A DNA stretch of 11,562 nucleotides. It comes from Candidatus Poseidoniales archaeon (lineage in GTDB: Archaea; Thermoplasmatota; Poseidoniia; Poseidoniales; Poseidoniaceae). This document shows, one piece after another, positions 5,577 to 11,562 of the stretch; the stretch's first letter is position 1, and each line of letters starts with the position of its first letter. Made by a program: the position numbers and the translations under genes. The DNA lies in NCBI GenBank assembly GCA_003602665.1, contig QQSG01000118.1, positions 6,881-18,442 on the forward strand, written 5' to 3'. The notes under the pieces were generated by a model, which had not been told where the DNA came from, made no database searches, and saw only the letters and a list, made by a program, of their open reading frames with translations.

Positions 5577-7901
5577 TCATTCAGCCTTCGAGACCTCGAA
5601 ATGATGAATTCTCAAACCCGTTGAATCAATGATTTGATCGCTTCGACCAGAAAAACCGAGCGGATTAATCCACCACTGGCCATCATTTTCAAGGTTGATT
5701 GAAATGTTGAGTTTCTCATCGAATTGAAGTGTTGTACACTCGTATCGCCATCCACTTTTATCTTCTGGTGAAATAGAAACCTGATTGAAGTTAATCGCAT
5801 AATCAAGTTGAGTGCCAATTTGCTCATAGAGAAGGCAAACATTGTATCTACCTCTAAGACCAGGGTCATTAATGGCTTCATTCCATTCAATTCGCCCCTC
5901 TTTCGTAATCACCATTCGTTGTTCACCAAGTGAAAGGAGGTCGCTGTATCGATGATTTCTCCATGGATCTTTCTTCAGTTCGCATCCACTTGCGTCAACA
6001 CACGGCGTTTGGGATAAATTTGAAACAACTGCTACGCGTTCTGGAGATGGGGCATCATACAATTTCCAGTAACGAGCACCATCGTAACTTTTCTCAACAG
6101 ACCAATGAGGTGAGGAGGCAAGATACGGGGCTAAGCTTCCGATTGGACTCGATACAGCGTAACCGATACCCAATTCGCGGAGACGATTGATGTCGTCATT
6201 CCGAATTGCGGCCGTTGCAGCCTGTTGAATTTCGTCATCGAGTGTGAGTAGACCGAGTGTTGGTATACTCGTCGTCTCAATGTTCGTAGCAAAGGAATAT
6301 GTGTGCCCCCAATGAATATTTTCTGAATAAATGATCTCCTCTGGAGGATTCCTTTCAAGCCACAATCGGAGTTTTTCATCACCAGATGTAGATGCATGGA
6401 GTTCTTCATGTTGGGAGAGTTGAACAAATAATCCTGCGGTTAAAATCGAACCTAAAATCAAAGCACTAAGGCACATAGCAGAAATGATTGGTTTGTAGTA
6501 AGGGTCCATATCCCGATTAAGCCATGCTCTCTCTCCATCTACACTGGTAAGAGACGTGGAACGACTTGCAATGAGTCCAACGATCAGTGCTAGTGGGATG
6601 TGATATGCATGCAAGGCCATCGAATAGAGAGTGTATGAGAGTAGACTGAGTATCTGGATATCTGTAAAACCATCGATGAGATGAACAAATGAAAGAATCC
6701 ATAACGAACTCAACCACAAACCAAGCAGTCGTATCTCTTTGGATTTTCTCCCGAGCCATAAACCATAACTTGCTAACAACATCAATGGCCCATTATACAT
6801 CAGCAATGGTTTGCCTCCTTGCCAACCGTATTCAGCAAATACTGGCTCTTCCAACATCCTTGGTGCAAAGAAAATCAAGGCGATGATGAACATAACGCTC
6901 ATGATAATAATTGATGAAAAGAAAACGTGCTTACTTCGATCTTGTTCTTCCTCATCCATGCTCGTTCTCATCAGGATACTCGCTAGCAACATACCTGCAA
7001 GGTAAATGGCACCAGTTGGATGGATGAGCACAGTAAACCCGGCGGTTGAAATGAAGGCGATAATATGGGCTCGAAGTGATTGATGGTATGGTCGAAATAC
7101 AACGAGTAATCCCACGATGAGCCCAAGTTGACTTGCTACTGATGGATAGCCAGAATCGAAAATTTTAGCGAAAAGGGCAAGCGATCCACCCATTGCTAAG
7201 ACGGATGAAGCCCCTGCTCCTAATCTGTCCATGCTTCCCCAAATTCCCAGCAATATGGCAAGCAGGGATATATGTCCAAGAATCATTGCAGTATGCTCAA
7301 TAGAGGTGCCAGAAATTTCTGATAACCATGCGAGGAGACTTGGAAAGGCGGGTGGATACGTCCAAACTCCGGAATTTGGACTCGGTAGGTCAAATGATCC
7401 TGTTGATTGAACATTCGCAGCAAGTGTTCCAAATCCAACCCAATCAACTCCAAATGGTCGTTCGATGAGTAATAATGGTAGTAAAGTCATTGCACAAAAG
7501 AAACCAGCAGCGATTTGAAGCATTGGGTTACGTTGTTGCTGAAACCAACGTTGGGCTTGGACTTCCTCCTCAAGCTCTGGTTCAGATTCAGAAAGAACGA
7601 GACCATGCATTGCAGCCTCGAGTCGTTGCCAATGGCTATGTTGAGTCTTTTTGATACGGATTTTCTTTTGTAAAAAGAGGATGGAGCATATGTTTACCAA
7701 TAGAATAGAAACCGTCACTGAGATAAAGTTCCAAGCCTGAAGAACAAATAACATACCAGATGTTCCATAGAGTACAAGCAAACCAAGGGGCAAGCAAAGA
7801 AGGGATTTCCGAAAGGTATCTGCAGCCCCATCGAGAATACGAGTTAATGCTAATCCAGGTGGTATTGATGCGAGGACAATAAGACAGAATGCCGCCCACA
7901 T
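5577..7901 (-). CDS. Polytopic GT-C-like membrane protein, putative glycosyltransferase
   Basis: A 774-residue protein with about 13 hydrophobic segments between residues 1 and 493, among them 1-20, 34-54, 57-77, 126-146, 253-270, 327-347 and 470-493, then a non-membrane C-terminal part of about 280 residues. A charged cytoplasmic loop (80-125) contains an acidic run of glutamates. After segment four comes ERPFGVDWVGF (147-157), whose Asp153 sits where GT-C enzymes carry their catalytic acidic residue in the first large outer loop, and then SGVWTYPPAFPSL (177-189), a pattern common in archaeal and bacterial membrane glycosyltransferases. In the tail, a stretch around 510-640 resembles the soluble domain of such proteins, and the end appears beta-rich. 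The GT-C assignment is inference from topology and these patterns; substrate unknown. It is the first gene of a two-gene unit with the GT2 enzyme. No clear Shine-Dalgarno precedes the ATG at 7901. Confidence 0.75.
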   Translation of the reverse strand: MWAAFCLIVLASIPPGLALTRILDGAADTFRKSLLCLPLGLLVLYGTSGMLFVLQAWNFISVTVSILLVNICSILFLQKKIRIKKTQHSHWQRLEAAMHGLVLSESEPELEEEVQAQRWFQQQRNPMLQIAAGFFCAMTLLPLLLIERPFGVDWVGFGTLAANVQSTGSFDLPSPNSGVWTYPPAFPSLLAWLSEISGTSIEHTAMILGHISLLAILLGIWGSMDRLGAGASSVLAMGGSLALFAKIFDSGYPSVASQLGLIVGLLVVFRPYHQSLRAHIIAFISTAGFTVLIHPTGAIYLAGMLLASILMRTSMDEEEQDRSKHVFFSSIIIMSVMFIIALIFFAPRMLEEPVFAEYGWQGGKPLLMYNGPLMLLASYGLWLGRKSKEIRLLGLWLSSLWILSFVHLIDGFTDIQILSLLSYTLYSMALHAYHIPLALIVGLIASRSTSLTSVDGERAWLNRDMDPYYKPIISAMCLSALILGSILTAGLFVQLSQHEELHASTSGDEKLRLWLERNPPEEIIYSENIHWGHTYSFATNIETTSIPTLGLLTLDDEIQQAATAAIRNDDINRLRELGIGYAVSSPIGSLAPYLASSPHWSVEKSYDGARYWKLYDAPSPERVAVVSNLSQTPCVDASGCELKKDPWRNHRYSDLLSLGEQRMVITKEGRIEWNEAINDPGLRGRYNVCLLYEQIGTQLDYAINFNQVSISPEDKSGWRYECTTLQFDEKLNISINLENDGQWWINPLGFSGRSDQIIDSTGLRIHHFEVSKAE

Positions 7902-7973
7902 GGATTATGCCTACATCTAATGGGTCATCAATATCATCCATGAATTCATAGGTGTCAAGCCTGTCTTAGAATC
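7902..7973. promoter_or_regulatory. Divergent promoter region between GT-C gene and M23 gene
   Basis: Seventy-two bases separate two divergent start codons, so promoters for both genes must lie here or within the neighbouring coding regions. The stretch is AT-rich around ATCAATATCATCC (7928-7940), about 35 bases from either start, which is a suitable place for a TATA element serving the minus-strand gene. A perfect ten-base palindrome ATGAATTCAT is present at 7940-7949; a palindrome this short is expected by chance several times in a window of this size. No Shine-Dalgarno precedes either gene, consistent with leaderless transcripts. Confidence 0.35.
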
Positions 7974-8588
7974 ATGTGGGGATGTTCCGACCTTGCAGGC
8001 ACTGGAAAGAACATCTTTCATCCAATCGTCTCTCTTCCTGAACATTATTGGGTATTGAATCTGCAACGCCCTCAAACAGATTGGGCCAATCCATATGATG
8101 TCACAATTGGACGGTATGACGAAAACAGAAAGGGCATGTACACTCAAGAACTGTTCGGTGGAGAACGAACGATCCATGTTGGTCTAGACATTGGGGCCCC
8201 TGCTCAAACTCCTCTTCACGCCTTTCAAGATGGTTTGATTCATTCTTTTGCAGATAATGATGAAGAAGGCTCCTATGGACCAACAATTATCACAGAACAC
8301 TCTATTCAAATCGATGGAATTCAAACCTCATTATGGGTGCTCCATGGGCATCTCTCGCGAGAATCATTACAAGGATTGAAAATTGGTGATCAGATTCTAA
8401 AAGGCCAAGAGATAGGTAAAATGGGTGATGAAGATGAGAACGGAGGCTGGCCTCCTCATGTACATATCCAACTCAGTTTAATCGAGCCTAAACATGCAGA
8501 TTTACCGGGTGTCGTCACGCCCGAAAATCGTATTCAAGCGCTGCTTGATTACCCAGATCCAAGGAACATTCTTGGAATGCTGTATTAG
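7974..8588 (+). CDS. M23-family metallopeptidase domain protein (LytM-like)
   Basis: A 204-residue protein consisting mostly of one M23 (lysostaphin/LytM-like) domain. The zinc ligands are expected to be His68 and Asp72 in HVGLD, and His164 in PHVH (161-164), with His126 in LHGHL and His162 completing the active site. The glycine-rich NGGWPPHVHIQL and the end DLPGVVTPEN through DYPDPRNIL match the subgroup of M23 domains also found fused to aminotransferases and kinase-like domains in bacteria, rather than classical cell-wall hydrolases. There is no signal peptide, membrane anchor or extra binding domain, so a cytoplasmic location is likely. Archaea of this kind lack peptidoglycan, so its substrate is unknown. 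It stands alone on the plus strand, divergent from the glycosyltransferase unit. It ends one base short of the stop codon of the opposing isomerase gene. The start at ATG 7974 has no Shine-Dalgarno. Confidence 0.85.
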   Translation: MWGCSDLAGTGKNIFHPIVSLPEHYWVLNLQRPQTDWANPYDVTIGRYDENRKGMYTQELFGGERTIHVGLDIGAPAQTPLHAFQDGLIHSFADNDEEGSYGPTIITEHSIQIDGIQTSLWVLHGHLSRESLQGLKIGDQILKGQEIGKMGDEDENGGWPPHVHIQLSLIEPKHADLPGVVTPENRIQALLDYPDPRNILGMLY

Positions 8589-8589
8589 T

Positions 8590-9741
8590 TTAATTTGCCA
8601 AAAAGCCTTTCAGTGCTTGGATTGGAGCAATTGCGGAAGGGTCTTTTCCGTGAATTAATGCAAGTGCAATTGTCAGCCAATCCATGACGATACAATGATG
8701 GAGCATTGCTTCAAGCAAAGAGGTCCCTTCACCATGAACTCGCCACGCATAGTCGGTTGAGGTATGCTCAATCATCCAATCCACACGCTTTCTTACTTGA
8801 GGTGACATTCCATCCCATGTCATGAAGAGAATTGCTTGTTCTTCTCTGGCCGGGTCCCCATCTTCTCCAATGCCCCCCCATGCCACAATTTCGTTGTGAT
8901 TCATTTCCGGAACTGCTCCAATTCGAGCGAATCGGGCTGAATTTTCATTGATCTGATTCTTGAACCGAATCAGGACTGGATTCAATTCCTGAGGGCCCAA
9001 TAATGCCAGTGTCTGTGTTGAAAGGGCTTGTGCTAATGCGAGTATGTCACTTCCTTCTTCCTTTCGAAAATCGTTCGAATCGGATGCATAATGAAGACGA
9101 ACCATCATTGAATCATATTCATCCTGATTCTGTTGCGGTAGAAGGCCAAGATACTGCATACAGGCAAGTTGACGAGAAAACAAATGGCCGAATGCAGTCC
9201 GAGGGGGCTGTCCTCCAATCGAGGGGATCAAGAAACAATTTTCATAGAGTTCACACAAACCTGCAAGGATTCCACCAGTTGCAATAACGATGACTGTAGC
9301 TCCTTGCTTTAATGCCGTTTCAGTAGCATGTAACGTCTCTTCGGTATTGCCGCTGTGTGATGTTGCAAGAACCAACCAAGAAGTATTCCACCAAGATGGA
9401 ATAGTGTAATCTCTGTGTGTTATGAAAGGAGTTGCCCCCTCTTGATTTGAAAGTGTTGAGAGGAAATCTCCTCCTGCTGCAGAACCACCCATCCCCAGAC
9501 ACAAGACTCCATTCCATGATTGCTTTTTGAGTTCTGAAAGCCAAGGAAGGTGCTCATGAGTTACTGCGTTCATACCTTTTTCAAAATCGGTGAAGAAGGA
9601 CTCAGTGAAACCAGCCATGCCTTGTGTATCAAGGCTCTTTAGGAGACTTTCGATGTCAATCGAATCTTCGTCCATGACTGTTTGAAAGGCTAGCCCTTCA
9701 TAGGGGCTCCTATCAATTCGCATGGTCGAGTGCCATATCAT
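8590..9741 (-). CDS. Bifunctional phosphoglucose/phosphomannose isomerase
   Basis: Interconverts fructose 6-phosphate with glucose 6-phosphate and mannose 6-phosphate, linking central sugar metabolism to mannose-based glycans. The 383-residue protein has two SIS sugar-isomerase domains. Visible motifs: GMGGSAAGGD (83-92), the phosphate-binding SHSGNTEET (128-136), the arginine of RTAFG (181-185), and the catalytic pair Glu266 in NENSA and His282 in PEMNHNEI. Their 16-residue spacing equals that of Glu203 and His219 in the well-studied Pyrobaculum enzyme. It is somewhat longer than the roughly 300-residue crenarchaeal form, with additional sequence at the N terminus and between the arginine and the glutamate. 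The start is uncertain: ATG at 9741 overlaps nmd3 by 29 bases, ATG at 9723 by 11, ATG at 9675 by none, and none has a clear Shine-Dalgarno. It is the last gene of the ccm-nmd3 unit. Confidence 0.9.
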   Translation of the reverse strand: MIWHSTMRIDRSPYEGLAFQTVMDEDSIDIESLLKSLDTQGMAGFTESFFTDFEKGMNAVTHEHLPWLSELKKQSWNGVLCLGMGGSAAGGDFLSTLSNQEGATPFITHRDYTIPSWWNTSWLVLATSHSGNTEETLHATETALKQGATVIVIATGGILAGLCELYENCFLIPSIGGQPPRTAFGHLFSRQLACMQYLGLLPQQNQDEYDSMMVRLHYASDSNDFRKEEGSDILALAQALSTQTLALLGPQELNPVLIRFKNQINENSARFARIGAVPEMNHNEIVAWGGIGEDGDPAREEQAILFMTWDGMSPQVRKRVDWMIEHTSTDYAWRVHGEGTSLLEAMLHHCIVMDWLTIALALIHGKDPSAIAPIQALKGFLAN

Positions 9742-10777
9742 GAAGCGCTAAGAATTCCCCTTCTACATTTGCTAACCGTAGCGTCGAGGCTCCATCATAA
9801 TCCCAAGGGAGGCGAACTGAAGTCATTTTCCAAGTCTCAGGGTTAAGGAATTCTGCAACAGATTCATCTTTGTTGAGTACATCAACTGTGAGGTGATTTT
9901 TCATTTGTGCTATGACTAGAACATTATCTAAATCTCTCCAAGTAGCGCCAGTACGCTCCTGTCTGGCGATACGTTCCATGATTGCACCATCTTTTGACCA
10001 AGAACTCGGTCTCCAATAATCGCCTCTCCACCGAACGACATCACCCAAATCATAACCTGGTTTTCGATAAAGAAGTGTCAATCGAGTGACATCGACTCCG
10101 TCTTTGCGTCCAACAGTTGTGTTGGTTTCTCCGACTTGTCCACCCCAGTTATCTGTTAAATGCCGGCCCCATGATCGAGCAAGTCCCTTTGAGCCTAGGA
10201 CTACATCATAGCCCCCTGTGACAGAGCCTTCACTTGTGATAAAAAACATCGGATCGTCACTTAAATTTTCAATAACATGGTCCAAACTTGCTCGTAAGGT
10301 GTTGAGTTCTTCTTCTTCAAGTCGGCGTCCAGTTGAACGCAATTGTACGGTTGCTTCGAAGTAATTTCCTGCTCGACGCGTGCATGTTAAGCAGACTCCA
10401 TTGGACATTCTTGCTCGCATTGTAAATTCATCACGATACAGTAATTCATCAATTACTCCTTCAATTTGGAGGTGGAGAAGTGTGTGTCGATCCGAAACCG
10501 TTTGAGATTGACAAGCCAGCCCTATTTCTTCTGCACGCTCATGGAAGGCAACGTTTCGTTGAATGAGTTCATCCCACAATTTGTCTTCAGGTACATCGAC
10601 CCAACGGCCATGCATGTCAATGAGGCCGCATCGTGCACATCGGGTGAAGTTTGTATTTTCTGGGACCTCTGCAATACGTGTGCGAGCTCTTGTACAGGGT
10701 TCACACATTCGGTCGGCATAGAGAGGTGGATCGCTACCACAAATGAGACAAAAATCGCCGCCGAGTCCTTTCGCCAC
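9713..10777 (-). CDS. nmd3: NMD3-like large ribosomal subunit factor
   Basis: Archaeal homologue of eukaryotic Nmd3, the adaptor that binds the large ribosomal subunit and mediates its nuclear export. In archaea, which have no nucleus, it presumably acts in subunit maturation. The 354-residue protein starts with zinc-binding pairs FCLIC (Cys10, Cys13), CEPC (Cys25, Cys28) and CARC (Cys47, Cys50). It then carries the family signature SNGVCLTCTRRAGNYFEATVQLR-like segment at 125-147, with Cys129 and Cys132. Residues 150-354 form the remaining core; the long nuclear export tail of the eukaryotic protein is absent, as expected. The start is GTG at 10777, preceded by TGAGG in which TGA is the stop of the ccmD-like gene nine bases upstream. 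That suggests translational coupling to the cytochrome c maturation genes, an odd functional pairing. The C terminus overlaps the isomerase start. Confidence 0.92.
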   Translation of the reverse strand: MAKGLGGDFCLICGSDPPLYADRMCEPCTRARTRIAEVPENTNFTRCARCGLIDMHGRWVDVPEDKLWDELIQRNVAFHERAEEIGLACQSQTVSDRHTLLHLQIEGVIDELLYRDEFTMRARMSNGVCLTCTRRAGNYFEATVQLRSTGRRLEEEELNTLRASLDHVIENLSDDPMFFITSEGSVTGGYDVVLGSKGLARSWGRHLTDNWGGQVGETNTTVGRKDGVDVTRLTLLYRKPGYDLGDVVRWRGDYWRPSSWSKDGAIMERIARQERTGATWRDLDNVLVIAQMKNHLTVDVLNKDESVAEFLNPETWKMTSVRLPWDYDGASTLRLANVEGEFLALHDMALDHAN

Positions 10778-10786
10778 AACATCGCC

Positions 10787-10936
10787 TCATTCTTCGTTTT
10801 CAGTATGAATCTGCTCAATTGCATGGATTCGTTGCTCCAAGTCCTTGCTCCGGGCAAAAACAGTCCACGTCCATATCCCAATGCCAAACAGCATTCCCAT
10901 ATACGCAACTGCGAGGTAGGTCATTCCTTCTGCCAT
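10787..10936 (-). CDS. ccmD: CcmD-like small membrane protein
   Basis: A 49-residue reading frame translated by hand between ccmC and nmd3. It begins MAEGMTYLAVAYM and has one membrane helix at about 7-28 (YLAVAYMGMLFGIGIWTWTVFA). A charged cytoplasmic tail follows (RSKDLEQRIHAIEQ), probably a short helix or coiled coil, and ends in acidic residues. Size, topology and position directly after ccmC fit CcmD, which helps load and release heme on CcmE with the CcmABC transporter. CcmD sequences are poorly conserved, so the call depends mainly on context. The ATG at 10936 lies five bases after the ccmC stop, with GGTGTGAT overlapping that stop as ribosome binding site. Its own TGA forms part of the TGAGG before nmd3. 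Confidence 0.82.
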   Translation of the reverse strand: MAEGMTYLAVAYMGMLFGIGIWTWTVFARSKDLEQRIHAIEQIHTENEE

Positions 10937-10941
10937 TGTAA

Positions 10942-11562
10942 TCACACCTTATCCATTGACTTTTGAATCCTTTCAAGCCGTTGTTCAAGAGATGTTATTC
11001 TCATGCTCATGAGGATGTGGCCGATGATGAAAATTGTAAAGGAAATTGCTCCAATAACGAGGATGACCGCCATTTCTCCAGCGAGGCTCCCCCCATCGTC
11101 CCCTCCAACGACTGGGCCTGGATGCCTGATTTGCCATAATCTCGTCGCAACATATGTAACTGGTACGAGGACAAATCCGTATAATCCAAACGTGGAAAAC
11201 GTATCTCTTGTCTCAACTCCATCAGGCTGTGATTGGCGCCCTAGGACCAAGAAAAGGGCGAGGAACGTAAGTAATCCAAAGGTGTTGAGTCGTACATCGG
11301 TCCAATCCCAAGGGACACCCCATTCTGCAGCGCCCCAAACCATCCCACTCCATACTGTCATAAGTCCAGTTGCTAATCCCGCTTCAGCTCCTGCTACGTG
11401 CATTCTCCATCCAAGATTTGAGCGTTTGAAGAACCACATCGCTGAACCTACAAAAAGAAATCCAAAGGCAATGAATGCAGCCCAAGCAGCAGGTACGTGC
11501 CAATAGAAGATTCGCTGTGCATCGGGTGATTCAAAGGCATTAATCGAAACACTTGGGGCTTT
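10942..11562 (-). CDS. ccmC: Heme-handling protein CcmC (5' end cut off by window)
   Basis: CcmC presents heme to the chaperone CcmE during System I cytochrome c maturation, at the outer face of the cytoplasmic membrane. The frame stays open to the right edge, so the N terminus is missing; 206 residues are visible. The conserved FYWHVPAAW lies at visible residues 19-27, with heme-ligand His22. The tryptophan-rich WWD-type motif WGAAEWGVPWDW is at 76-87, and the second ligand is probably His147 in WQIRHPGPVV. The two histidines are 125 residues apart, close to the 124 between His60 and His184 of the E. coli protein. About five membrane helices are visible, the last leading into a charged C-terminal tail (SLEQRLERIQKSMDKV) longer than needed for the core. 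The gene continues straight into the ccmD-like frame. ccmA and ccmB may lie beyond the right edge, which I cannot see. Confidence 0.93.
   Translation of the reverse strand, partial: KAPSVSINAFESPDAQRIFYWHVPAAWAAFIAFGFLFVGSAMWFFKRSNLGWRMHVAGAEAGLATGLMTVWSGMVWGAAEWGVPWDWTDVRLNTFGLLTFLALFLVLGRQSQPDGVETRDTFSTFGLYGFVLVPVTYVATRLWQIRHPGPVVGGDDGGSLAGEMAVILVIGAISFTIFIIGHILMSMRITSLEQRLERIQKSMDKV

Noticed and set aside
7940..7949. Perfect palindrome ATGAATTCAT in the divergent intergenic region
   Set aside because: About ten such ten-base palindromes are expected by chance in a window this size; no second copy was noticed.
10466..10966. Open frames of 166 residues (plus) and 128 residues (minus, 10522-10908) around the nmd3 start
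   Set aside because: They are shadows of nmd3, the ccmD-like gene and ccmC, with no recognisable motifs and atypical Cys/Ser-rich composition.

Overview
The window looks like a chromosomal piece of a marine euryarchaeon, most likely Marine Group II or III (Poseidoniia-like). The archaeal assignment rests on two information-processing genes: the exosome cap subunit Csl4 and the NMD3 homologue. It is supported by the archaeal-type bifunctional phosphoglucose/phosphomannose isomerase and an archaeal METTL5-like rRNA methylase. A nickel superoxide dismutase and cytochrome c maturation genes point to an aerobic, oxygen-exposed life. The group-level placement is inference; no marker phylogeny was possible. 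I found no rRNA, tRNA, CRISPR array, transposase or integrase.

Layout, left to right. (1) Positions 1-3993 are a minus-strand block, read from right to left: aspartate-semialdehyde dehydrogenase, an unrecognised 345-residue protein with an acidic linker, an 81-residue zinc-ribbon/Gln-rich protein, a METTL5-like RNA methylase, and csl4, which runs off the left edge. The Csl4 reading frame does not end after its zinc ribbon. It continues into what looks like an RRM RNA-binding domain. (2) Positions 4084-4819 are a plus-strand pair, sodN and sodX: nickel superoxide dismutase and its dedicated maturation protease. (3) Positions 4796-7901 (minus) hold a large GT-C-like membrane protein followed by a GT-A family 2 glycosyltransferase, probably part of lipid-linked sugar or surface glycan synthesis. 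(4) Positions 7974-8588 (plus) hold a lone M23-type metallopeptidase. (5) Positions 8590-11562 (minus), read right to left, hold ccmC (5' end cut off by the window), a 49-residue ccmD-like membrane protein, nmd3, and the phosphoglucose/phosphomannose isomerase.

Genes are packed very tightly. All stretches without a gene are under 100 bases. Opposing genes meet with one base between them (8589) or overlap (4796-4819). At four junctions inside operons the upstream TGA stop lies inside, or directly abuts, the downstream Shine-Dalgarno-like sequence (three close to GGTGA, one TGAGG), which suggests translational coupling. Genes at the head of a transcription unit (asd, sodN, the GT-C gene, the M23 gene) have no visible Shine-Dalgarno and may be leaderless.

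Most noteworthy points: the apparent Csl4-RRM fusion with a hairpin just ahead of its start; the small zinc-ribbon protein coupled to the METTL5-like methylase (whose eukaryotic counterpart needs a zinc-binding partner); a complete sodN-sodX pair in an archaeal setting; and an intact M23 catalytic motif set in an organism that should lack peptidoglycan.
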